A DNA stretch of 64,000 nt from UMGS1901 sp934122115 (lineage in GTDB: Bacteria > Bacillota > Clostridia > TANB77 > CAG-508), in NCBI GenBank assembly GCA_934122115.1, contig CAKOVU010000004.1, positions 1-64,000 on the forward strand, given 5' to 3'. The notes under the pieces were generated by a model. That model was not told the origin of the DNA. It did no database searches and was given only the letters and a program-made list of their open reading frames with translations. The translations under genes were made by a program, and so were the position numbers. How positions within the stretch are numbered: the stretch's first letter is position 1; every line of letters starts with the position of its first letter. Positions 15,812 through 23,822 of this stretch are shown piece after piece.

Positions 15812-15933
15812 GCAAAATTTCAAAAACTTATTATATATTTTTAAAACTTAATTAAATAAATTTTTAAAAATGTGTATAACTCTGAAGTCCAGTTGTTTCA
15901 ATTGTTAAAGCAGAAAAATTTTAATAATTTTAC

Positions 15934-15958
15934 TTCGTTAAGTATATTACTTAAGGAA
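15934..15958 (-). repeat. Right inverted repeat of segment A
   Basis: 25 bp, exact reverse complement of 15743-15767. It lies 56 bp before the ATG at 16015. Confidence 0.9.
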
Positions 15959-16014
15959 AACGGAAAAGATAATAAAAGATAGTGATACCAATGAAAATAA
16001 AAGGAGAAAATAAA

Positions 16015-18123
16015 ATGAACAGGGATATTAAAGAATGTAAAAGAGAACGAGGAATCACATTAGTTGCTTTGGTAATAACGATTGTAATTTTATTAATCTT
16101 AGCAGGTGTGAGCTTACTTCTATTGTTTGGAGAAAATGGAATAATAACAAGAGCCAGAGAGGCAAAAGAGCGAACATATATAGCTGCTGCAGAAGAGGCA
16201 GTATCAAGTGGCTGGGCACTCTGTGAAATGAATTACACTACAGGACCAGGAGATGTAGAGAAGCAAAATTATTTTGAGCAAAATATAAAAGAGTGTATTG
16301 ATAGTCAAAACGAAGAAGGAAGCTATGTAGAAGCTGAATCAGTAATAGATGTGGCAGGTACTAGCACTGTAAAATATTTATATAAGGATAATATATACAC
16401 TTTTGAGGTGGATTCAAACGGAAATGTTACTTATATAGGTAAGAAAAATCAAAATTCTAAAAAAGATGATATACCAAGAGTTGAGCCACCAGCTAGTGAG
16501 TATAAATTAGTGGGAGATGTTTATTGCAACAGTCCGGATTTAAGTGGATTTGCAAGAGATGCGACATACTATGTAACATATGATGATAGCGGAAACGAAA
16601 CAGTGGCAGGAAGAATAGATACAATACAAGCTCCTAATAATTGGTATGATTATTCTGAAAATGCAAAGAAATGGGCTAACATCGTGACAATAACAGAGGA
16701 CCAAGTTGCATACTGGGTATGGATTCCTAAATATGTGTACAGTTTAGATACAACAAATAAGAGTGTAAATACGTGCTTTGTAACTAAAGACACAACAGCA
16801 TCAACAACAGAATATAGCTATAAGACCAAAGAAGGAGACAAAACAGTATCTGCAAGCGAATATCAAATGCCAGAAAGCTTTACATTCGGAGAACAGAACT
16901 TAGCAGGAATATGGGTAAGCAAATATGAAATTTCAGAGAGCACTACAACTACAAAAGAAGAATTAAAATTTGATAAAAAAGGAAATAAACTTACAGTAAC
17001 AACAAGCAATCCATCAGGAAATTATACTGTTTTTGTAGATGGAGTTGAAAAATATAATGGCAGTTTACCATATGTTATAAAAGATATAGTAGAAGGTGCT
17101 GAGTATGATATATGTGTTGTAAGCAAAACGAATGGACCGATTGGAAGAACGGAATATAAACAAGATGTAGAAGTAGATATTTCAGGATTTAATAAGGAAG
17201 CAACATACTATGTAACATATGATGATAATGGAAATGAAAGTTATACGAGACTTGATAAAAGTCAGCCAGCCGATTGGTATGACTATAATAGTAAAAAGTG
17301 GGCTAATATAGTAACAATAAATGATAACCAAGTAGCATATTGGACATATATACCAAGATATGAGTACAACTTAAATAGTTCATCGCAGCAAACGGCAGTT
17401 AAATTAATTAAAAAATCACAAACAAAGCCAGATGCAGGATATGAAATACCAGAGAGTTTTACATTCGCAGGAAAAAATTTAGCAGGAATATGGGTAAGCA
17501 AATATGAAATATCGGAAAGTACTTCAAACACAGAAGAAATAAAAGCTTCGATACAAAATAACAAGCTAATTGCTTCAACAAGTAATCCATCAGGTGATTA
17601 TGAAGTATATATAGATGGAAATAAGAAATATACTGGAACATTACCATATAAAATGAATGCAAAAGAAAATACAGAATATGATGTATGCATTATTAGTAAA
17701 ACAAGTGGACCAATAGGAAGACAAAAAGTAAAACGAGATGATATGGAAATAGATTTATCAGGCTTCAATAAAGATTGCACTTATTATGTTTTATATTCGC
17801 TAGATGGACAAACAATAGAAAGTGAAAATATACCAATATCACAGCAATTAACGGATGAACAGAAAGAAAAATGGCATAATTATACTGAAAAAAGATGGGC
17901 TAATATAAAGACAACGAGTAAAGATGGAACACAAGTAGCATATTGGACATGGATACCAAGATATGAGTATACTTTAAATAGTTCATCGCAGCAAACGGCG
18001 GTCAAGTTTATAGAAAAATCAAAAACAGAGGCTGAACCAGGATATGTAATTCCAGAAAGTTTTACATTTGCAGGTCAAAACTTATCAGGAATATGGGTGA
18101 GTAAATATGAGGTTTCAGAATAA
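16015..18123 (+). CDS. Pilin-like repeat surface protein (702 aa)
   Basis: The N-terminus matches the other two pilin-like proteins (basic residues, then GITLVALVITIVILLILAGVSL), with no Glu5. After a helix and linker come about two and a half repeats of ~195 residues (starting near 175, 388 and 580). Each has SGF...TYYV-Y, W-DY, KWANI-T, QVAYW-WIP-YEY, PESFTFG/A and GIWVSKYE-SE. Between repeats is a beta-rich module (TSNPSGNYTVFVDG...NGPIGR). The motifs echo the FGE-type proteins of this window, but no variable C-terminus is present: the protein stops at GIWVSKYEVSE. I chose ATG 16015, 9 bases after AAGGAG. An ATG at 15982 lacks a ribosome site. It is first in cassette A. Confidence 0.75.
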   Translation: MNRDIKECKRERGITLVALVITIVILLILAGVSLLLLFGENGIITRAREAKERTYIAAAEEAVSSGWALCEMNYTTGPGDVEKQNYFEQNIKECIDSQNEEGSYVEAESVIDVAGTSTVKYLYKDNIYTFEVDSNGNVTYIGKKNQNSKKDDIPRVEPPASEYKLVGDVYCNSPDLSGFARDATYYVTYDDSGNETVAGRIDTIQAPNNWYDYSENAKKWANIVTITEDQVAYWVWIPKYVYSLDTTNKSVNTCFVTKDTTASTTEYSYKTKEGDKTVSASEYQMPESFTFGEQNLAGIWVSKYEISESTTTTKEELKFDKKGNKLTVTTSNPSGNYTVFVDGVEKYNGSLPYVIKDIVEGAEYDICVVSKTNGPIGRTEYKQDVEVDISGFNKEATYYVTYDDNGNESYTRLDKSQPADWYDYNSKKWANIVTINDNQVAYWTYIPRYEYNLNSSSQQTAVKLIKKSQTKPDAGYEIPESFTFAGKNLAGIWVSKYEISESTSNTEEIKASIQNNKLIASTSNPSGDYEVYIDGNKKYTGTLPYKMNAKENTEYDVCIISKTSGPIGRQKVKRDDMEIDLSGFNKDCTYYVLYSLDGQTIESENIPISQQLTDEQKEKWHNYTEKRWANIKTTSKDGTQVAYWTWIPRYEYTLNSSSQQTAVKFIEKSKTEAEPGYVIPESFTFAGQNLSGIWVSKYEVSE

Positions 18124-18144
18124 AGATAAAAGGAGAAAATAAAT

Positions 18145-18819
18145 ATGAAAAAGGTAAAAATAATGATATTGTTTATAGTGTTAGGAATGTTGCTTATAAT
18201 TCCTAACAGTGCACATGCTGGATATCAAAGTAAGCCAGGAGAAGCATTAACTGGTAAGTATGCGGATGTGCATTTCGTAGGATGTAGAAAAATGGAAACG
18301 TCAGGTGGAGTGTTAGGTTTAGAGGAAGGACTAAATGATGATTATACAGGAACGACGGTTGGAGGAAATGGAATTGATGCACATATGGCTTTAAATACGG
18401 AATGGGGGACTATAGCCTTATTTACTAATTCACAGTATGGAGTCAAAACTGGTATTTCGGGGCAAAAGAATGATTCAACTTCAACTGGAAATGCAACAGG
18501 AATTTATGGATTAGCTAATAGCACAGCTGAGACTGTAGCAAGTTCATATGATGGATCGACTGCTGTATATGGTGCAACGATAAGAAGTGCAAATGAAAGA
18601 TATTTTAATAATTATGCATCACAAACAACGAAGGCAGGAGATGCACTTGAATGCCAAAAATGGCTTGGAGCTGATGTAAATGGATGGATTACAGCTGGAC
18701 GACCAGTGTTTCTACGTAATTTCTCATATACATTATTTGGATTTTCTTACAGTGGAGGAGGATCCAATCTTGGTATGGGAAGTACCCGTGCTGTTGTTGT
18801 TTGTGGTGCAGGGCTTTAA
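18145..18819 (+). CDS. Secreted protein with C-type-lectin-like variable end, candidate DGR target
   Basis: The 224-aa product has a signal peptide cut after AHA (residue 25) and a compact domain with WGTIALFTNSQYG and ATGIYGLANS. It ends RPVFLR-N-...-FGFSYSGGG...TRAVVVCGAGL. That ending, with RPVFLR, an aromatic/Gly/Ser/Asn-rich segment, then R-VVVCGAGL, is the shape of DGR variable proteins with a C-type lectin fold. It lies 21 bp after the repeat protein gene, with an almost identical ribosome-site region, so the two form cassette A and would share the invertible promoter. It has no membrane anchor of its own and may be presented by the pilin-like partner. Confidence 0.7.
   Translation: MKKVKIMILFIVLGMLLIIPNSAHAGYQSKPGEALTGKYADVHFVGCRKMETSGGVLGLEEGLNDDYTGTTVGGNGIDAHMALNTEWGTIALFTNSQYGVKTGISGQKNDSTSTGNATGIYGLANSTAETVASSYDGSTAVYGATIRSANERYFNNYASQTTKAGDALECQKWLGADVNGWITAGRPVFLRNFSYTLFGFSYSGGGSNLGMGSTRAVVVCGAGL
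18700..18813 (+). other. Putative DGR variable region (VR3)
   Basis: The segment encodes LRNFSYTLFGFSYSGGGSNLGMGSTRAVVV at the extreme 3' end. Many codons are TCT, TAC, AGT, TCC, GGT or GGA where DGR families usually have Asn/Tyr. The last bases (CGTGCTGTTGTTGTTTGTGG onward) would be the invariant end. It is not alike to VR1 or VR2, so it would need a different template. Confidence 0.45.
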
Positions 18820-18839
18820 GATTAAAGAATGTTTATTTT

Positions 18840-18880
18840 AGTGGATGGGTTTAATAAAATCTATCCACTCTTTTCATTTT
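18840..18880 (+). terminator. Terminator of surface cassette A
   Basis: AGTGGAT (18840-18846) / ATCCACT (18863-18869) followed by T-rich sequence. Confidence 0.7.
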
Positions 18881-18883
18881 TCT

Positions 18884-18912
18884 TAGACATTTTTATATTA
18901 ATTTGCTATAAT
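18884..18912 (+). promoter_or_regulatory. Promoter of addA
   Basis: TAGACA (18884-18889), 17-bp spacer, TATAAT (18907-18912), 35 bp before the addA start. Confidence 0.65.
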
Positions 18913-18946
18913 ATAAAAAGTTAAGAAAAGAAATTAGGAGGCTAAA

Positions 18947-21900
18947 ATGGCTGAAGTTAAATGGACTAAAGAACAGCAAGAAGCGATAGATAAAAAAGGC
19001 TCAAATATACTAGTTGCTGCGGCTGCAGGAAGTGGAAAGACTGCAGTTTTGGTTGAACGTATTATTAAGAAGATTGTAAATGATAAAGTTGATATAGATA
19101 AAATATTGGTAGTTACTTTTACGAGTGCTGCGGCTAGTGAAATGAGGGAAAGAATACTAGATGCTATTTATAAAAAGCTGGAAGAATATCCGGAAGATGA
19201 AAACTTGCAAAAGCAAATTAATTTGCTAAATAAAGCAAGTATATGCACAATAGATTCTTTTTGTTTAGACGTAATTAGAAATAACTTCTTTGAAATAGAT
19301 ATATCTGCAAATGCTAGAGTGGCTGATAGTACAGAAGTTATCTTACTAAAGCAAGAAGTGTTAGATGAAATTTTTGAAGAGAAATATATAGAGAATAATG
19401 CAGATTTTTTAGAGCTAATAGAAACATACACAAAATATAATAGAGACGAAGACTTACAAGACCTAATATTAAAAATCTACAATTATATACAGTCAGATCC
19501 ATTTCCAGAAGAATGGTTAGCCCAAAAAGTAGAAATGTTTAATATAAACAATGTAAATTTTTCTGATACTCCATGGGGAAAAATAATTGTAGAATCTTGC
19601 AGAGAAAATTTAGAAGATTGCATTTTAAAATTAGAGAATTTGGTGCCACAGATGCACAGATTTCCGGAATTGGAAAAGTATGAAAATGCTATAAAAGATG
19701 ATATAAACAACTATACTTCAATTAAAAATAACCTAACAAACTGGGATACAGCTCAGCAAATGATAGAAAATTTTAGAAATATGGATTGGCCAAGAGGAAA
19801 AAAAGTGGAAAATCCATTAAAAGATGATGCTAAAAAAATAAGAGATAGTGTTAAAGACCAGTATTCAAGCATAAAAGAGTTAATTCCATATAATTCGGAA
19901 AATGCATGTGAAGATATAAAATACATGTATGGAATATTAAAGAAACTACAGGATATAATTATAGAATTTTCGGAGAAATTTTACCAAAAAAAGAGAGAAA
20001 AAAATATAATAGATTTTAACGATATGGAGCATTTAGCACTAAAGATTTTGGTTGAAAAAGATGAAGATGGTAACATAAAAAGCACGGAAGTAGCAAAAAG
20101 ATATGCAGAAAAATTTGAAGAAATTGCAATAGACGAATACCAGGATAGCAATTTGGTTCAAGAATGTATATTAACAAGTGTTTCAAGAAACAATAATATT
20201 TTTATGGTTGGAGATGTAAAGCAAAGTATTTATAAATTTAGACAAGCTAGACCGGAGCTGTTTTTAGGCAAATATAATACATATAAAAATGAGCCAGTAG
20301 CTGGAGAAAATAGGAAAATACAGTTATTTAAGAACTTTAGAAGTAGAAAGAATGTATTGGATATAACCAATATTGTGTTTGAAAACATAATGAGTGCTAA
20401 ACTAGGAGACATAGACTATAATGAAAATGAATATTTAAATTTAGGAGCTTCATATGAAGAAATAGAAAAGCAAGATTTTACGACACAATTAAATATAATA
20501 GATTTAAAAGAAGAAGAGAATATATGGAAATCTGATGAAGAAGGGCAAGAAGAGCAGTCTACAGAAAAAGTAGAAAATGTTGTACTTGAAGCTAGATTTG
20601 TAGCAAAAAAAATTAAAGAATTATTAGATTCAAAATATCAAGTTATAGATAAAAAAAGAGGAAAAAGAAATATCGAATGTAGAGATATTGCTGTACTTTT
20701 AAGAAGTGCAAACACAGTTGCACCAATATATGAAAAAGAAATATCAGAATTAGGAATAAATGTGTACTCAGATAGCTCAGATGGATACTTGCAGTCAGTT
20801 GAAATTGATACAATTATGAGTGTATTAAAAATAATAGATAATCCTATGCAAGATATTCCATTAGTAACAGTTCTAAGGTCTGCAATAGGCAATTTTAGTG
20901 ATAATGAATTGGTTGAAATTAGCTTAGAAGGAAACAAAGAGAGCTTTTATGAAAAAATGCTAAGAGCAAAGGCAAATAGTTCAAATACAGAATTAGTAAA
21001 TAAAATTAATAAACTATTGCAAAACTTAGAAAAGTGGTATCAAGAAGAAAAATATAAGCCATTGGATGAGCTTATTTGGCAAATATACATAGATACCGGT
21101 TATATGAATTATGTTAGCTTAATGCCTAATGGAGAGCTAAGAGCTTCAAACTTGAAAATGCTTTTTGAAAAAGCCAAACAGTATGAAACGGCTAGCTTCA
21201 AGGGATTGTATAACTTTGTAAACTTTATGGAAAAAGTAAAAAACAGTAACAACGATTTAGGAGCAGCCAAGATAATTGGAGAAAGTGAAAACGTAGTAAG
21301 AATTATGAGTATCCATAAAAGTAAAGGTTTGGAATTCCCTGTGGTTATATTGGCTGGAACAGGTAAGAAATTTAATTTTCAAGATTTAAACCAAAAACTA
21401 TTATTACATCAAGATTTGGGAATAGGACCACAATACATAGATGCTGATAGACACATAGAATTTAAAACATTAGCTAAAAAAGCGATTGCAATAAAGTCTA
21501 GAAAAGAAATTACATCAGAAGAAATGAGGGTTTTGTATGTTGCATTAACAAGGGCAAAAGAAAAATTAATAATAACAGGGATGCAAAAAAATGTAAATAA
21601 AGCACTTACTGAAAAACAAGAAATGATTGATTTGTATGGAGATATAAGCCCTATGCTAGTTGGAAAATATTCAACATATTTGGACTGGCTAGAGTTAATA
21701 TACCAAAAAGAATCGGCAGAAAAATTATCTGGAATTATGGATTTGCAAGTAATAGAAAAGCAAAGTTTATTGAAAAGTGCAGAAATAGATGAGGAAGATG
21801 AAGATATAAAAGAAGCAATAGAAGCTGAGGCAACTAAGCTAGCAAATAAGCAAGAAGAAGAGAAAATTAAACATATTTTAGATTGGAAATATGAACACAA

Positions 21901-22549
21901 CGAATTAGAGAATATACCAACTAAAACAAGTGTTACTAAAATTAAAGAATTAACAACAGATTCAGAAAATGAGAAAGTATTTGATAAAAACAAAATGGCT
22001 CCTCAATTCTTAAGTAAAGATGAAAATGGAAAGTTATCGGCAGCTCAAAGGGGAACATTAATGCATTTAATAGTGCAAAAAATGGACGAAAAGAAAGAGT
22101 ACGATTATCAAAAAATAGAAGAATTAATACACTTATTAAAGGAAAAAGGAATAATAACAGAACTAGAAGCAAAAAATATAAATACTGGGAAATTAGTAGA
22201 TTATACAAAATCGGATTTGTGGAAGGAATTAAAAGAGGCAGTAGAAATACACAAAGAACAGCCGTTTTATATTGATATACCAGTAAAAGAAATATATGAT
22301 AATAGCGTGAAAACAGATGAAACAGTGCTAGTTCAAGGAATTATAGACTTGTATTATATAAATGCAGATGGAAAGCTAATTTTGGTAGATTATAAAACAG
22401 ATTATGTTGAAAAAGGTAAAGAAAATGAGCTTAAAGAAAAATATGCAAAGCAGCTAGAATTATATAAAAGAGCTTTGGAAAGTGCGTTGAATACAAAAGT
22501 TTCAGAAACAAAAATTTATAGTTTGTATTTAAATAAGTTTATAGATTGA
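18947..22549 (+). CDS. addA: ATP-dependent helicase/nuclease subunit A (AddA)
   Basis: AddA is the helicase-nuclease of the AddAB complex that resects double-strand breaks for RecA. The 1200-aa protein has Walker A AAAGSGKTAVLVERI (residues ~24-38), Walker B AIDEYQDSN near 395, QSIYKFRQARPELF, VRIMSIHKSKGLEFPVV near 785, VLYVALTRAKEKL, and the RecB-type nuclease motif LVDYKTD near 1145. Length and domain order are normal. AddB is normally encoded directly upstream in Firmicutes. Here that position holds surface cassette A and no addB exists in the window. Confidence 0.95.
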   Translation: MAEVKWTKEQQEAIDKKGSNILVAAAAGSGKTAVLVERIIKKIVNDKVDIDKILVVTFTSAAASEMRERILDAIYKKLEEYPEDENLQKQINLLNKASICTIDSFCLDVIRNNFFEIDISANARVADSTEVILLKQEVLDEIFEEKYIENNADFLELIETYTKYNRDEDLQDLILKIYNYIQSDPFPEEWLAQKVEMFNINNVNFSDTPWGKIIVESCRENLEDCILKLENLVPQMHRFPELEKYENAIKDDINNYTSIKNNLTNWDTAQQMIENFRNMDWPRGKKVENPLKDDAKKIRDSVKDQYSSIKELIPYNSENACEDIKYMYGILKKLQDIIIEFSEKFYQKKREKNIIDFNDMEHLALKILVEKDEDGNIKSTEVAKRYAEKFEEIAIDEYQDSNLVQECILTSVSRNNNIFMVGDVKQSIYKFRQARPELFLGKYNTYKNEPVAGENRKIQLFKNFRSRKNVLDITNIVFENIMSAKLGDIDYNENEYLNLGASYEEIEKQDFTTQLNIIDLKEEENIWKSDEEGQEEQSTEKVENVVLEARFVAKKIKELLDSKYQVIDKKRGKRNIECRDIAVLLRSANTVAPIYEKEISELGINVYSDSSDGYLQSVEIDTIMSVLKIIDNPMQDIPLVTVLRSAIGNFSDNELVEISLEGNKESFYEKMLRAKANSSNTELVNKINKLLQNLEKWYQEEKYKPLDELIWQIYIDTGYMNYVSLMPNGELRASNLKMLFEKAKQYETASFKGLYNFVNFMEKVKNSNNDLGAAKIIGESENVVRIMSIHKSKGLEFPVVILAGTGKKFNFQDLNQKLLLHQDLGIGPQYIDADRHIEFKTLAKKAIAIKSRKEITSEEMRVLYVALTRAKEKLIITGMQKNVNKALTEKQEMIDLYGDISPMLVGKYSTYLDWLELIYQKESAEKLSGIMDLQVIEKQSLLKSAEIDEEDEDIKEAIEAEATKLANKQEEEKIKHILDWKYEHNELENIPTKTSVTKIKELTTDSENEKVFDKNKMAPQFLSKDENGKLSAAQRGTLMHLIVQKMDEKKEYDYQKIEELIHLLKEKGIITELEAKNINTGKLVDYTKSDLWKELKEAVEIHKEQPFYIDIPVKEIYDNSVKTDETVLVQGIIDLYYINADGKLILVDYKTDYVEKGKENELKEKYAKQLELYKRALESALNTKVSETKIYSLYLNKFID

Positions 22550-22558
22550 GGAGAAAAT

Positions 22559-22798
22559 ATGAGATTAGATAAATTTTTAAAAATTTCAAGAATTATAAAA
22601 AGAAGAACTGTTGCAGCAGAAGCAGCAGATAATGGAAGAATTACTATCAATGGCAAAGTGGCAAAACCAAGCCACGAAGTAAAAACCGATGACATATTAG
22701 AAATAAAATTTGGAGATAAAACATCAAAATTTAAGATTGTTTCAATTCCAGAAGTGCAAGGAAAGAACATGGGAAAACTAGTAGAAGAGATAGAGTAA
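22559..22798 (+). CDS. rqcP: S4-domain RNA-binding protein RqcP
   Basis: RqcP (YabO/HslR-like) binds stalled 50S subunits carrying peptidyl-tRNA and helps RqcH add alanine tails during ribosome rescue. The 79-aa product is almost entirely an S4 domain (MRLDKFLKISRIIKRRTVAAEAADNGRITINGK-AKPSHEV). It starts 9 bp after addA behind GAGGAG and is probably co-transcribed with it. Confidence 0.88.
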   Translation: MRLDKFLKISRIIKRRTVAAEAADNGRITINGKVAKPSHEVKTDDILEIKFGDKTSKFKIVSIPEVQGKNMGKLVEEIE

Positions 22799-22811
22799 TT
22801 TTATTTAATTC

Positions 22812-23690
22812 ATGGCATATACTTTTAATATGATTAAGATAAAAGTATATAAAATAAATTTAAAATTAATAATAATTAGTATGCTTATTATTTTGATTAT
22901 AATAAGCATATTTATGTATAATGTATCTAAAGCTCAAACTGGAGAAACAGTAGAGCTACCAATAATTATGTACCATAGCGTATTAAAATCAAGGAGTGGA
23001 GATTATATTGTTCATCCAAGTGAATTAGAAAACGACCTAAAATATATAAAAGAAAATGGCTATGAAACAGTTGTAATGGCAGATTTAATAAATTTTGTTT
23101 ATGAAGGAGCTGAATTGCCCAAAAAGCCTATAATGATAACATTTGATGATGGTTGTTATAATAATTTAGGGTATGCAGTGCCATTGCTAGAAAAATATAA
23201 TATGAAAGCTGTAATTTCAATTGTTGGAAGTTATACAGATACGTATACTAAATCTGATGAGGCAAATTTAAATTATAGTTATTTAAGGTGGAAGGATATA
23301 AAAGAACTTATTTCAAGTGGAACGATAGAGTTTCAGAACCATACGTATGATTTACATAGTAATAAAAATGGAAGAATGGGATGCAAGAAAAAGTCATGGG
23401 AGTCTTATGAGGAATATGAATCACTACTAAGTAATGATTTATTAAAACTTCAAAATGAATTTAAGCAAGAGACTGGCTATGAGCCAAATACATTTACATA
23501 TCCTTTTGGGGCTATAAGCAATGGAACAACAAATATAATAAAAAAACTAGGATTTAAAGCAAGTTTGTCGTGCACTTCAGGAGTAAATTATATTACCAGA
23601 AATCCGGAGAGTTTGTATTTATTAAAACGAAATAATAGAATAAGCGGAATATCCACAGAAAAATTTTTTAATAAAATGTTAAGAAAGTAG
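22812..23690 (+). CDS. Membrane-anchored polysaccharide deacetylase (NodB family)
   Basis: A membrane anchor (residues ~15-40) is followed by a NodB domain outside the cell. Visible motifs are IIMYHSV, the metal/catalytic TFDDGCYNN (residues ~110-118), the His pair in HTYDLH, and TYPFGA. Such enzymes remove N-acetyl groups from peptidoglycan or wall polysaccharide. The substrate cannot be read here. It is 292 aa long. The ATG at 22812 has no clear ribosome site, and the in-frame ATG at 22830 is a possible alternative. It follows rqcP by 13 bp. Confidence 0.88.
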   Translation: MAYTFNMIKIKVYKINLKLIIISMLIILIIISIFMYNVSKAQTGETVELPIIMYHSVLKSRSGDYIVHPSELENDLKYIKENGYETVVMADLINFVYEGAELPKKPIMITFDDGCYNNLGYAVPLLEKYNMKAVISIVGSYTDTYTKSDEANLNYSYLRWKDIKELISSGTIEFQNHTYDLHSNKNGRMGCKKKSWESYEEYESLLSNDLLKLQNEFKQETGYEPNTFTYPFGAISNGTTNIIKKLGFKASLSCTSGVNYITRNPESLYLLKRNNRISGISTEKFFNKMLRK

Positions 23691-23717
23691 GTTGCAAAAT
23701 TTGTCGACTTATTTTTC

Positions 23718-23747
23718 TTGACATTTTACTGTACAGTATGGTATTTA
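23718..23747 (+). promoter_or_regulatory. Promoter of comM-dprA-yraN with palindrome in the spacer
   Basis: TTGACA (23718-23723), 18-bp spacer and TATTTA (23742-23747). A perfect 12-bp palindrome TACTGTACAGTA (23727-23738) sits between the two boxes and is a candidate operator. Confidence 0.5.
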
Positions 23748-23822
23748 TATTGTAGTTAATTCAAACAAATTAATTCAAAGTTTAATTATTGTCTAAAAAA
23801 TTTCAAAACAAGAAGGAAAATA

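Larger units (their letters stand above)
15743..15958. promoter_or_regulatory. Candidate invertible promoter segment A (phase-variation switch)
   Basis: A perfect 25-bp inverted repeat bounds 166 bp: left arm 15743-15767, right arm 15934-15958. Each arm is itself a near-palindrome of two 9-bp half-sites around a 7-bp centre (TTCCTTAAG / TAATATA / CTTAACGAA on the left), the layout of a tyrosine-recombinase core site. A complete promoter lies inside on the minus strand (15783-15811), directed away from the surface gene. Inversion would place its start point about 8 bp before the right repeat, aimed at the ribosome site at ~16000. No recombinase gene is in the window. Confidence 0.75.

Noticed and set aside
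16531..18123. The repeated DNA around GGAATATGGGTAAGCAAATA as a CRISPR-like array
   Set aside because: The copies are ~580-600 bp apart, in frame, and encode the protein repeat. There are no short regular spacers.
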